Notes under the pieces: model-generated
Told to the model about the DNA's origin: nothing
Database searches by the model: none
Seen by the model: only the letters and a program-made list of their open reading frames with translations
Translations under genes and position numbers: made by a program
Assembly (NCBI RefSeq): GCF_016808335.1
Contig: NC_053148.1
Coordinates: forward strand, 45,648,930-45,712,929
DNA from: Panicum virgatum
Taxonomy: Eukaryota > Streptophyta > Magnoliopsida > Poales > Poaceae
Direction of reading: 5' to 3'
DNA length: 64,000 nucleotides
Shown: piece after piece, positions 36,629-47,395 of the stretch
Position numbering within the stretch: the first letter of the stretch is position 1
Layout: each line of letters starts with the position of its first letter

Positions 36629-36633
36629 GGAGC

Positions 36634-36944
36634 GTGCAATGTCGGCGATTAGTCCTCAACGAAATTTTTTTCCCCGCCCCCGCAACCGTGCGAGACTGCG
36701 AGAGGGATTAGTGTGCCCAGAGAGCGTTCGATCTGCTGCTTTGGTTTCTTTTTCGCCTGGTCGTGCGCCAAGTTCACATACCAGATCATCCACTCAGAGT
36801 GCACCAAGTTTTAGACTAGACACATGGACGACAGAAGCAGTTGTTGTTTGGCCAGCCACGATTTTATTCTCAAATTTGATTCCCACATCAGTCTCAATAT
36901 ACACGTGTATATAAATCTCCTTTTGACGCCGTGCTGTGCTCCAG
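36634..36944. other. flank right of the Copia insertion, no gene seen
   Basis: A 91-residue open frame (36639-36914) spans this stretch but has no recognisable domain, and its left part continues the pre-insertion sequence interrupted at 29949. Not supported as a gene. Confidence 0.4.
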
Positions 36945-37313
36945 CTACATTCTAGATCTCATGGCCACTCTCCACCCAGCGCTCGGTTCTTCCGATGCCC
37001 GGCCGGCGTCTTCAGGGCAGTATCGCGGGCCGAGCACGCCGTGCGCCGGTGAGGAACCCGCTCGCGGAGGCGGCCGCGGCTGCTGGCTCGGCGCGGCCGC
37101 ATCGGGGAAGGCGTCAGCGACATCGATGGCCCCGGCGTCCGGGCTTGACGGGGCGGGGCTCTCGGACACCAGGAACGCCGGCCACCCGATCCTACCACCA
37201 GAAAGCTCCTCCGTGGAATGGGATGCGTGGGCCGGCTCTGGGAACGCCGCCGCCATCAGGATGGCGACGAGGACGGCGGCCGTGGCTGCGGCGCTCCTCC
37301 CGACACGGGCCAT
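36945..37313 (-). CDS. small secreted-type protein, 122 aa, function unknown
   Basis: Minus-strand ORF from ATG 37313 to TGA at 36945. The N-terminus has a hydrophobic run (AAATAAVLVAILMAAAF) ending at Pro and Ala-His-Ala-Ser, a good signal-peptide and cleavage pattern. The rest is Pro/Ser/Ala-rich with one Cys and no known domain. A TATAAATA box lies about 93 bases upstream (37406-37414). Like the 98-aa ORF at 28731 it starts with MAR and a secretion signal, but the mature parts do not align convincingly. The two may be members of a fast-evolving secreted family or unrelated. The C-terminal third could be chance extension. Confidence 0.5.
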   Translation of the reverse strand: MARVGRSAAATAAVLVAILMAAAFPEPAHASHSTEELSGGRIGWPAFLVSESPAPSSPDAGAIDVADAFPDAAAPSQQPRPPPRAGSSPAHGVLGPRYCPEDAGRASEEPSAGWRVAMRSRM

Positions 37314-37405
37314 GGGATTTCAGGAATGCGTGGCTCCGCGAATCGATGCAGCTGCGGACGAACCTGGAGGAACTAGCGGCGAACAATTCCTTTGACAAAA
37401 CCTCG

Positions 37406-37414
37406 ATATTTATA
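37406..37414 (-). promoter_or_regulatory. putative TATA box for the 122-aa ORF
   Basis: TATAAATAT on the minus strand, 93 or more bases before the ATG at 37313, giving a leader of roughly 60 bases. Confidence 0.6.
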
Positions 37415-37734
37415 GGAGGAAATTATTAATGAACGCTTGTTTGCGTTAATGGCGTCATTATGATGCTCAGGTTTTTTTTCCTCTCATTTGGGCACAGCTG
37501 TAGTATCTGTTCGTACACACGCACCCACTCCACACACACGCACACCACACTCACTACTCGTGTACAACCAGGCCTACAACTACACACAAACTTAAGACCG
37601 TGTCCTTCTTGAGATCACCGGAATCCATGACTCCGTAGGCGATGGACGCATCGCATTTCCTTTGTGGCTCCACACGTGAGAGCCAACCGCCTGGAATCAC
37701 GTTTGAGTGAGTTAACTGACATAAGGGGTTACTG

Positions 37735-38725
37735 CCATTTGTCAAGCTAGTGGGCTGAAATGGTGGATGGCCCAATACATAAAACAGACGCCGAAGAGAT
37801 AATTAACATCTGACTACGCGGGTCGAAAGAATGTTAGGCCGTGGTACCCCGAAGGCCTGAACAATAATAAGCCTGGCCCAGCACTGTGTTGACACGAAGT
37901 AAGATGGACTGATGGAGTTTCAAAACAAATGCAGTACTTGGAACCAACCAACAATCCAACATCGAACTAAAAAAAAGGAATATCCTCCTCTTTATCGTCT
38001 TATAATTTGATTATCTGCTAGGGCAAATAAATTGGTGTCATCTTAAAGACTCTTCAATTGACATATATCTATTTTTAAAAACCAATTACCATATATTTTG
38101 ATGATTTAACAATACATAATGGATTGTAAATTTTGTTGCCACGCAGTTAGGACACATCCCTTAATTTGTGGATTTAAAAAGTATTACGATTTTTGTACCA
38201 ACAACAACACGTACTGACGTACAATGGTATCAACATAAATTTTTATTAGGTCATGAAGTGGTTGCTTCACAGAACAAACTTCAGGTGTTAGGTCTTAGGT
38301 GCCATGGAACTCTTGTATTTTTCATACCTCATATATTCGCCATCCTAATAGCAGAACTGTAGAAACATTAGCATATATAACTTTGAGTCACCAAATTTTA
38401 GCTGTTAGAGAGCTCTAAATCACCACAGTGGGATCCAGTGTTTTCTTTCTTGAATGAAGCTTAAACTGAAAGTTGCTATGTCGCCGGATGGTTAATTATG
38501 TCTGTCCGTAGCCTGTATATCAGGGTTTAGTTACAAAATTCACGCAGCGGAAAAGTTAGTGTCTGTCAGTTTGTGTTACATCAGGCTTTTTCTGTCTTGG
38601 GTAAATTTCGAACCTGTAAAAAGACGTGCGTACATAGGTGCGCATGTGGTGTAATGTATGTTTGAGTGTTTTTTTTTACTGTGTTCCAACTTGTAAGTGG
38701 GTGTAAACAAAGGTGAATGGTTAGT
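37735..38725. repeat. diverged direct duplication, left copy
   Basis: Blocks here recur in order at 38890-39400: AGTGGGCTGA followed by GGCCCAATAC, TAGGCCGT-GTAC, AGATGGACT, then a GGTTAA block, and finally TGTTCCAA and TAAACAAA. Intervening segments differ by large indels. No coding content seen. Confidence 0.65.
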
Positions 38726-38889
38726 GAACGCTTGTCCTGGCGGTGGAGTATAGTTTTAGGCGTTCATCATGCCGTCAATGTAGCATGCATGTTGGCATGG
38801 ATTAACTAACTCAATAACTGATAGTTGCCTAGTGACATTGCTGAAGGAGGATTGAAAAGGAGTCGTCTTTCCAGTTCTTGAACTGCATT

Positions 38890-39400
38890 TTGTCATGTCA
38901 GTGGGCTGAGATGAGGTGGGTGTGGCCCAATACCCCCACAAAGAAATATGCCAATTGAATATGGGCCGGAGGAAAAAATTTTGTAGGCCGTTGTACGTTG
39001 AATAAAATGCCTGGGCCACCGTTACGTGTGGGACACCAAGAAAGAGATGGACTCCCTCAAAAAAAAAAACCCAAGAAAGAGATGGAGCTCAAAAAGCATT
39101 GTCTTTCACACAAACCAACTAGTAGTACGATTTTTTTTTTAAAAATGTAGAACCAGAAGCTACTTTGTAGCCATATGGTTAACACTGTCAGTGCACAGCC
39201 AGTCTATCAGAGTTTTAATTGTAGACTAGATTGCCATTAGTATTCCCCTAAAATACACATGTATAAGATAACGGGTACGAGACCTATGTCTCAAAGTAAA
39301 TTTTACATGCACTTGGAGGTGAAAGTGTGTGGTTGGTGTGTTAGTTTTTCGTGTTTTCTACTCCTATGTTCCAATTGGGCATAAACAAACGCAACGGCTG
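38890..39400. repeat. diverged direct duplication, right copy
   Basis: Partner of 37735-38725, about 1.15 kb away and shorter. Similarity is patchy but the block order is kept, pointing to an old tandem duplication or two copies of one old repeat. Confidence 0.65.
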
Positions 39401-39436
39401 CGGAAACTTTCTGTCCTTTCTCATGTGCATGATTGA

Positions 39437-39765
39437 GGCCGTGTTACTCCGTAAAGTTTTTGAAAATGCATATTTCTATGTTTGAAGTACTAAACATAGA
39501 TTAATCACAAAATAAATTACAGAACTCGTCTGTAAATCGCGAGATGAATGTAATGAGCCTAATTAATCCGTCATTAGAGGGTGTTTACCGTAGCATTAAT
39601 GTAGCAATTTAGCGTCTTTTTACAGCATAATTAGGTTCATTAGATTCGTCTCGCGATTTACAGGCAGCAGTCGCAATGCGTTTTTTTATTTCGTCTAGAT
39701 TTAAGTCTCCATGCAGGTGCCGGAATTTTTTTTTGGAATTTTGATTTTTGGAACTAAACTGGGCC
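39437..39765. mobile_element. MITE with GGCC-GTT ends, 329 bp
   Basis: Ends GGCCGTGTTACTCCGTAAA and, reverse-complemented, GGCCCAGTTTAGTTCCAAAA are imperfect inverted repeats, flanked by TGA on each side. Interior inverted blocks TAAATCGCGAGATGAAT and ATTCGTCTCGCGATTTA give it a strong hairpin. Confidence 0.75.
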
Positions 39766-40440
39766 TGAATACCTTATCTTTCCCATTGCCACAGTTGGAA
39801 AAATCCAACGCCATCTCGTAACTTGAGCGCCCAAGCCAAGCTAGATGGCTCATCATCAGGCATCCCTGTCTCATGGTTTGCAGCAGAACTAGGAAACCGG
39901 CAACATGCCTTCCTGGCGCTTCCCTCCAAGTCCAAGCTCCTCCTGCCCAGCGAAACAAATCCAACCAGAAGATTCGCGTACCGGCCACCGGATCCCGCCA
40001 CCGCTCCCGTCCCATCGGCCGCAATTGTTTATGCCGTCGCCGGCCGCCGGCGATGTGGACGCTCGACGGCCACCCGGCTCCCCAACTTCTTTTTTATTAG
40101 ACCCCGCCGAGATCTGCCTCCATGATTCGAGACATGACCCTTGCTAGCTACTATATCTTCCCCGGCCAACCCAACCCCTCCACCACGGCGACGACGGTCA
40201 TCGTCTGACGCGGATCGGCCGATCGCGTAAGCAGACGCCGCGGCGGCCGGCGGCAAAGGCATGTGTGCGCATATCTGCACCTGCACCTGAAAGTCAGGCA
40301 CTAGGGTATCTTGTTTAATTCTAGGGTTCATCGAGCTGGCTCTCTCCGATTGCTGAGGCAGATTAGGCTGAGTCAGAGGAGTGATGGACCATCCGATGCA
40401 CCAATCATTGGAGCTGGTCGATGAACAGTCGATCAGATAA
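39766..40440. other. GC-rich intergenic stretch, no gene supported
   Basis: Several overlapping open frames on both strands (GC-rich chance ORFs). None has a recognised domain, start context or splice pattern that I trust. Confidence 0.4.
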
Positions 40441-40711
40441 GGGGGTGTTTAGTTGGTGAAAAAAATGGGGTTTGGTACTGTAGCACATTTCGTTATTATT
40501 TGATAATTAATATCCAATCATGAACTAATTATATTTAAAAAATTAATCTCATCATAATTAGTTAAACTGTGTAATTAGTTATTTTTTCAACTACATTTAA
40601 TACTCTATATATGTGGTTATTTTTTTCAACTACATTTAATACTCTATATATGTGTTCAAAAATTTGATGTGACGGGTACTGTAGTAATTTTTTTAGAAAC
40701 TAAACACCCGC
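40441..40711. mobile_element. Tourist/Harbinger-like MITE, 271 bp
   Basis: Ends GGGGGTGTTTAGTT and, reverse-complemented, GCGGGTGTTTAGTT, with TAA on both flanks (40438-40440 and 40712-40714). An internal 45-bp direct repeat (GTTATTTTTTCAACTACATT and TTATTTTTTTCAACTACATT) lies at about 40578-40655. Confidence 0.85.
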
Positions 40712-41442
40712 TAACAAGGTGTTTGATCGATCGGTCCTTCGCTTTCCTGATCCAACGGGCAACGGCTCGCGTCCCAGAGAAAGAAAGACAAATCGCACGT
40801 GCCTTTCGTCGTAAAGGTAGAGGACCCCGGAGAGGCTGCCTGCCGGCACTAGCAAACATTGCGTAGCAGATCGCTCACCGGCCGTTCAGACAAGCAGACT
40901 GATTGCCGACAACGAAAATGGCTTCTTCACAACGCACACGTATCCAGATCGATCGCGGATGATGAAGCAGGTTACCGTCAGCCGTCGCGCTCGAGTGGGC
41001 AGGCAGAGCCCCAGGGAACCCAACCCATCGATCCGGGTCGCCGTCGCCATGATAGCGAGCACCCGTGCCGAGCCCGAGCCGTCGTTGTCCGGCCGGCGGC
41101 CGCCCCCCACACGAGCTTCCAGACCATGCGGCGGCAGCTTGGCCGGGCAACTTGCAGCTGCTGGTACTACTGGAACGAAGAAGAACACTTGCTGCATTAT
41201 TCATGGACGCGCAACTTGCGAGCTTGTTCGGTGCGCAACTTGCTTTTCTCCCAAAAGAACAAAGTTATAAAAGTTTTTCTTTTGGTATTTGGTTTTAATT
41301 TGCAGGTGAAACTAGCTCGAGATATCTTTTTGCAGGGTATGATAGTGATGACTGATGAGTGTATCTGGAGAGATAAGATGGTGAGCGTGACGGTCGAAGG
41401 TGGCAAAGCAATTGGAATCTGAGAGGCTGACCCTACAACTTA
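40712..41442. other. intergenic stretch, no gene supported
   Basis: An open frame at 40859-41422 exists but shows no domain and overlaps equally long ORFs on the other strand. Ends at the CACTA insertion. Confidence 0.4.
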
Positions 41443-44400
41443 CACTGCTAGAAAATCTCTCATTAGTACCGGTCGGGAACTCCCCGTTTGTACCGGTTTC
41501 CCGACCGGTACCGCTCCTCCGGTACTAAGTGCACGCGCACTTAGTACCGGTCAGCTGGCCCGGTACTAAACTGGCATGTTTAGTACCGGTTAGTAACACC
41601 AACCGGTACTAAACTGCTGGCCACGCCAGCAGCTAGGCCGAGCAGTTTAGTACCGGTTGGTAATACCAACCGGTACTAAACAATTTTTTTTTCTTTTTGA
41701 TGTTTTATATTTGTTCTCTTTTTCTTTTAATTTCAATTAATTAGTATTAGTAGTCGTACTCGCAGCGGTTTGTGTATTCGTACTCGTACTCGTATCTAGA
41801 ATTCGTATTTGTATATGGAGCAAAGCAAATAAAAAAAATTATATACATATACATACATGGATAAAAGAAATGTTAGAAATTATATACATACATGGATAAA
41901 ACATAATAATATTTACAAGTATGAATTCTCATAAGTTTTTTCCGACAAATTCTTCAATAATTCTAATCATCTGCATTGTCATCGGCACCGGCATCCTTCT
42001 TGCGGCGTTTGTTGAGTTTATCAGCACGAGCCACACTTATCATTGGATCGGAATAAAATTCACCTTTTGGATTTATCACCTCATCCAACAGGAATCCACA
42101 GAGTGCTTCTTGAATTGCCCTGATTCTTTCTGGTTCGATGAGGTTCTCTTTCAGTCTCCAAATCTGTCAACAACAAATAAACACCAATAGTTTAATTTAG
42201 TACCTGCATGAAATTAGATACAAGAAATTGTTACTAATGTTATACGTACTTCGAAGTTTTCTTGTGTCACCCTCTTGGTTTCTCTGCAAAAAAGTGCATG
42301 TGCTCACAAACGTAGTATCCGCAGAGGTTGGTTCCTTGTTGCTGTCTCAAACACTATATACATATATACATGTTATGAAATATTCATGCTGTTTGAATAA
42401 ATGAAAGTAGATGTGCGATATTCGTACCGGCTTGTTATAGTTGAATTCAAGCTCAGTCGGTGTTGACGTGACTCCTAATTGTGTTTTGAGGAACCGAGAC
42501 CATGCCCTTTGCATGATGTCTACGAGATTTTGATATAATTCTGGTGGCTTATTCAAGGAGTCCCACACAGTAACTCGGGACCGATCAATTTCGATCACAA
42601 GTAGGATCCAATGGAAACTGTTGATACATACATATGGATACAAGAAATGTTAGATATATACACTTATTGGCTAGTTGAAGTGACTCAAAAAGTGAAAGGA
42701 CTCACTTGAAGTTGTACGGCAACAGAATGAATGTGCGATCGTGCTGCCCTTCCAAGGACATGACTAAATTATTCTCGGTCCGATTAGGATATTTGCGTAC
42801 ACACTCCTCATGTATAACATTCGGATCTATGAAGCCAACATTGTAAATCCCGCTCTTCCGGCATTCTTGCATTTTCATCCTGCACGATTACAAATAAAAG
42901 GAGGGAATGAGAAATCTAAACGACTTAGTAGAGCCAGAGTATACAATTGATAGAAAACACTTATATGACGAGGGACTTGTCTAGGGCGTCTTGATGGAAT
43001 AGAAACAAAAAATGGTCAAAATCAATCCAAATGTCATCCATTCCCCGATAGAAATGGGTATGTTTAATTCGAGCAGCTAGCATTATATACCCCTCTACAC
43101 ATGCTTTCAAGTACCACTGATTTAACTCACGCATTCTTGTTGGTAGGGTGTCAATCAACTCTGGCCACATCAGAGGTTCCCCCAGTACAAATGGCTTTCT
43201 TCCTGCCCCTTGGTGAACCAGGATTTTTTCCTGACCTAGGAACTGAGTTTTTGTGAGGTTCGTTTCCTTGACAAACTCAGCAGTGGCTTCATCCTCTTTT
43301 GAAAGCACTACTAGAGGGGGTACGCTTTGTTTGGGTTGTTCGCCGAGCTGGGGGACTTGGTTGTACCTCCGATTACTCTTCTTCTCCCATGATTTTGTAA
43401 TCGAGCGGTCGTAGTCCGACATCAGTGGAGGCTTTGGTTGGCACATCATGGATAGATAGAATTTCTTCGCTGCCGGATCCACTGGTTCCTTTGGCGGAGG
43501 CTTCTTTGGCTTCAACTGCTTGCACACGTCTTCTTGCACCCAAGCATCCAATTCCTCTGGAGTCATTTCGTAACCTGACTTCTCTGGCGCGGGCTTCTCT
43601 TTCTTCTTTCGTTCTTGGGTCTTCTTATATCTTGGAGGTGGCGGTGGCGGCACCCAAGTAGATTTCTTCTTCTTTGCGGGGCGAGGAGATGGCGGAGGCG
43701 GACTAACACTAGGCTCCCCAGAAGCGGCCGGTGACGGCGATGGACTAACGCTGGGGTCCTGGGCTGCGGGCGGTGACGGTGGATCCACACTGGGTCTCGG
43801 AGACCCTTGAGCAGCTGGCGGTGACCTCAGAGACGGTCTAGGATTCCTTCCTGCAATTTTTATGTACTGTTTTTTTTCCAACAGATCCAAGTGTGGAGGG
43901 CCTGTCCTAGTTCCTCTTCTCCATCGCCTCCAGGGATCTCGAGGTCGAGGTCTTTCCATCCTTTCTCGACACGGTCAACCATAACTCTAGCATATCCTTC
44001 TGGAATCGTCATGCCATGGATTGTCCCACCTTGAACAGGGACTTCAGCAACCCCGTGAGCGACTACTTTCAGTTTTTTCCTTAGCAGAAATAGAAGCTCA
44101 CAGGGGGTCCTCACAGGGACTTCAGCAACCCCGTGTCTATAAATTTTTCATATTCAACCTAGCCAATAAACCTACTCCCACATTCAAGTCATCGGTTCTA
44201 TATATCTCAAATCATTGCATAAATCAAAGAAATCAAACTCATCCTCACTATTTCTAAAAGTCACAAATTTCTCTAACTATAGAGCATAAAACGAAGAATA
44301 AAGACTATCAATGAAGAGATGATGAAGTTGCAAACCTTTGGCGCACTTGAATGAATCCAAATCACACAAAAAATGGATAAATAATGGCGGCGCAACTCTA

Positions 44401-44817
44401 ATATGAGAGAAGAAACCGAGCTCGAACTAGCTCTCTGGTGAAATGGGCGCTGGCTCAGCTCGGGGAGGAAGAAGCCCCAATTTATAGTGGGAGCATTAGT
44501 ACCGGGTGGTGGCTACAGCTGGTACTAAAGCTCCCCATTTAGTACCGGCTGGAGCCACCAGCCGGTACTAAGTTTCCTGGCGCCAATTTAGTACCGGCTG
44601 GTGGCTCCAGCCGGTAATAAATTGTCACTAGCCATTGCATGCGGCTGTCGGGGGCTGTCGGTGGCGCACTTTAGTGCCGACTGGAGCCACCAGCCGGTAC
44701 TAATCGGCTCCCATGGGCACTGTTTCTTTGACCCGGTACTAAATTTGCACGTTAGTACCGGCCGAAACCGTGACCGGTACTAACGGCCGCGGACGAATGT
44801 GCGTTTTTCCAGTAGTG
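41443..44817 (-). mobile_element. CACTA (En/Spm) transposon, internally deleted, 3375 bp
   Basis: Left end CACTGCTAGAAAAT and reverse-complemented right end CACTACTGGAAAAA are the CACTA terminal repeats, flanked by TTA on both sides (41440-41442 and 44818-44820). Both subterminal regions are packed with direct and inverted copies of TTTAGTACCGGTT/C-type units, the usual transposase-binding arrays (about 41462-41690 and 44490-44790). The coding remnant is on the minus strand and lacks the TNP2 transposase core, so the element would need help in trans. Confidence 0.95.
41963..43959 (-). pseudogene. CACTA-encoded protein remnant with Ulp1 (C48) protease-like domain
   Basis: The minus-strand first part (43959 to about 42966) encodes a Pro/Ser/Lys-rich segment (repeated PSVSP and PPPP) and a region ending GMDDIWIDFDHFLFLFHQDALDKSL, a pattern seen in plant CACTA proteins. 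Likely following exons are 42879-42707, 42617-42428 and from 42353. Together they give a C48 (SUMO-protease-like) fold signature: FHWILLVIEIDRSRVTVWDS with the catalytic His and Asp, and GTNLCGYYVC with the catalytic Cys. A final exon ends at TAG 41965-41963. An in-frame stop appears shortly after the Cys motif unless another intron is used, and the first-part donor is unclear. Protease activity cannot be claimed. Confidence 0.72.
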
Positions 44818-44820
44818 TTA

Positions 44821-45063
44821 ACAAGACAAGCTGTATTGCCTGTATATGTGCATAATACAGGGGGAAAATACAACGACGTATGTAAAGCTCGAAAGGCCAA
44901 GTAAGTGCCACGTTTAGCTTACTGTATATGTAAGATACATAGGGCCACTAATTATTGTCCGATTCCAGGCTCGTTGATGTTGACAAGGATTAGACATGAG
45001 CACAAGGAAATTAAACAATTTGATGTCCACAATAAAAACAAATATATGTATATTCAGTGTTCC
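44821..45063. other. short spacer between CACTA and LINE insertions
   Basis: Pre-existing sequence with no gene recognised. It carries the left target duplication of the LINE at its right end. Confidence 0.4.
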
Positions 45064-45078
45064 AAATGAACAGAACGT

Positions 45079-46340
45079 AATGGGATTAGAACTTCCTTTT
45101 GGAATGATATCTGGGTGGGAGATACCCCGTGCATGTACAATTCCAAATATGTTCAACATTTGTACAAACCCGGATGCTACGGTGGAAAATTGCTATGAGA
45201 ACATGGAGTGGGATGTGGAACTCAGAAGGAGCCTCTCGCCCAGGGAAGCAAATGATTGGAGCAATTTAATGAATATTCTTCAACCAATCCAACTAACCTC
45301 TCGGGATGATGAGGTGGAATGGGCTCTTAACAAATCTAAGACCTTTTCCACTAGTTCTCTCTACAAGATGATTACACACAGGGGAGTGTGCCTAAGAGCG
45401 TCAGAAAATATTTGGATGACAAAACTTCCCTTAAAAATTAAAGTTTTCATGTGGCAATTAGCCCACAACAAGCTCCAATCGGCTGCTGCTATTAGCAAAA
45501 GAGGATGGAGAGGGGGTCCTAATTGTTGCCTCTGTGGAAAGTGGAAACAGTTGACCATATTTTCTTTAATTGTTCTCTTGCTCGTTTTATATGGTGTAGC
45601 TTTTTTTGAAAGCACCCAGGAGCACTGGGAAATTATATAAAAACTCAGTTGGGCACCTGCGCCGACCGCGCGATCAAATGCAGGTGGACTGCCGAGAAGT
45701 CTAGGGACGCGCATACCGGAGCACACACACCTACACACTCCACACCCCGGCACCCCTCAGGGAAATAAATCCCCGGTGACGCACGCAGGAACCATCCCAG
45801 CCGGGGATCGATCCCGCGAGTGGTGGCTCCACAACTAGGAGACCGACCAACCGAGCTAACGCTCGTCTTCATATGGTGTAGCTTGAGCCGGATCTTTGGT
45901 TGGGACCAGGCTCCAAGATACTAGAGGGACTTGCAGGGGGCAGGTTATCATGTATGTTTGGGGTGAAGGGGCACCTAAGCTTGTTTCTCTTCAGTGCCAT
46001 TGCTTGGTCCTTATGGAAGTCGCGCAACAAGATGGGGATTATGCGATTTTTTCCTAACAATCCGATTGATGTTCTGTACCATGCTGTCTCGTTCATGCAG
46101 AAATGGCTACGGCTTCTGAAGCAGGATGATCAAGTGAAGTTGGCAGAAACGATGCTGAAGATAGGAAACTGGCTTAAGGACTACTTTCCGTTGGTTACTT
46201 TTCCGTCGGATATCGTTGAACTCTAGTCTGTTGGTTTTTGCGTTGTAATAGATCTTATTTGGAGAACTGGTTTACCCAGTTTTGTGTTGAACCTCTTATG
46301 GCTTTCAATATAAGCAGAGCAGAGTCTCTTTTCAAAAAAA
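45079..46340 (+). mobile_element. 5'-truncated LINE copy with a SINE inside
   Basis: A perfect 15-bp target duplication AAATGAACAGAACGT flanks it (45064-45078 and 46341-46355) and the right end is an A-run. It contains only the C-terminal part of ORF2: FWNDIW-like start, zf-RVT segment (KIKVFMWQLAHNKLQSA, then CCLCGK) and the IAWSLWKSRNK tail motif, ending in a 3' UTR. 5' truncation is the usual outcome of incomplete LINE reverse transcription. Frame changes early in the fragment show it is dead. Confidence 0.9.
45603..45870 (-). mobile_element. tRNA-derived SINE inserted in the LINE, 268 bp
   Basis: Flanked by a 14-bp duplication ATATGGTGTAGCTT (45589-45602 and 45871-45884). On the minus strand it begins with a tRNA-like head with A-box TTAGCTCGGTTGG and B-box-like GGATCGATCCC, and ends in an A-run (T-run at 45601 on the plus strand). 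SINEs carry an internal RNA polymerase III promoter and move with LINE machinery. Confidence 0.88.
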
Positions 46341-46355
46341 AAATGAACAGAACGT

Positions 46356-46942
46356 TGTGGTGACATGTATAGCAACTGTTGATGGTGGTACACAAGACAC
46401 TGACTTGTTTCGGCTTATCTGCTTTTGGTTTATTTCGACTTATTCTCTATATTAATAAAACAATAGTACTCCATTTGTTTTCCTACAAACAAAGTAGAAA
46501 GGGCTGAAAAAGGGACCGTCCTGATAAAGAACTGATGAGTAATTGGACAGGTAGAGGTAATGCTACAGAGATCCAGAGAAAATTTAGCAGGAAAGTACTA
46601 GAGCTAAGCTGCCGGATGTCTTAACACGCTGCGTTGGACCAGATACTGACCATATCGACAGTGATCATCCAGCTGACACTGCACTGTCCAACTCAGCTGG
46701 TCAGCTCGCTCGGGACCGATGGACGAACACTGTGTGTAGTTGACGGATACTCCTACGTAAAAACACTGGACCATGCCATCTCTGCTCTGCGCGCCTCCTG
46801 CGATGGTGGTAGTCAGCGGCGCTCAGCAGTGGACTGCACTTGGCCCTTGGCCCTTGGCCCTGCATGTATGAGCTGACAGACTCCGGCTGCCTGCTGACCT
46901 ATCTGGCTCCCAGCACCCTGCACCTCAGCTAGGTCTTATTGA
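46356..46942. other. intergenic, no gene seen
   Basis: Contains a small 7-bp tandem (CTTGGCC three times near 46840-46860). No ORF with a recognised domain. Confidence 0.45.
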
Positions 46943-47395
46943 GATGCACTCAAAAATTCCAAAACTTTATAAGATTCTCCATCACATCGAATCTTTAAAT
47001 GTATGCATGAAATATTAAATATAGCTAAATAAAATAACTAATTACACAATTTGACTATAATTTGCGAGGCGAATCTTTTGAGCACGAAAAACTATACTAA
47101 ACACACTCTAAGGTACTTATTAGCACGAAAAACTTGACAAAAATGATTATTTTTAAATTAAAAACTGTACTCTTGCCAAAAATTTTGCACACTATCCGTC
47201 ACATCGAATCTTTAGACACATGCATGAAATATTAAATGTAGTTGAAAAAATAACTAATTACACAATCTAACTGATTAGCACGAGCTGAATCTTTTAAGCC
47301 TAATTAATCCATAATTGGACATTATTTGTCAAGTAACAACAAAATATACTACAGTATCAAAATCCAAACTTTTTCACCAACTAAACACATCCTAA
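46943..47395. repeat. two tandem copies of a grass MITE
   Basis: The sequence CATCGAATCTTTA followed by ATGCATGAAATATTAAAT and TAACTAATTACACAAT occurs twice (about 46983-47060 and 47203-47275). The right terminus AACTAAACACATCCT resembles the reverse of the 40441 element start, and the first copy ends near 47111 with AAACACACTCTAAGG. Confidence 0.75.

Noticed and set aside
39701..40024. 107-aa minus-strand ORF with several Trp residues
   Set aside because: Overlaps a MITE end and has no homology that I recognise.
40859..41422. 187-aa plus-strand ORF
   Set aside because: No domain, competing ORFs on the other strand, low-complexity basic composition and no promoter seen.
45603..45870. functional tRNA gene
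   Set aside because: Has A-box and B-box-like sequences but no cloverleaf of proper size. Target duplication and A-tail make it a SINE.
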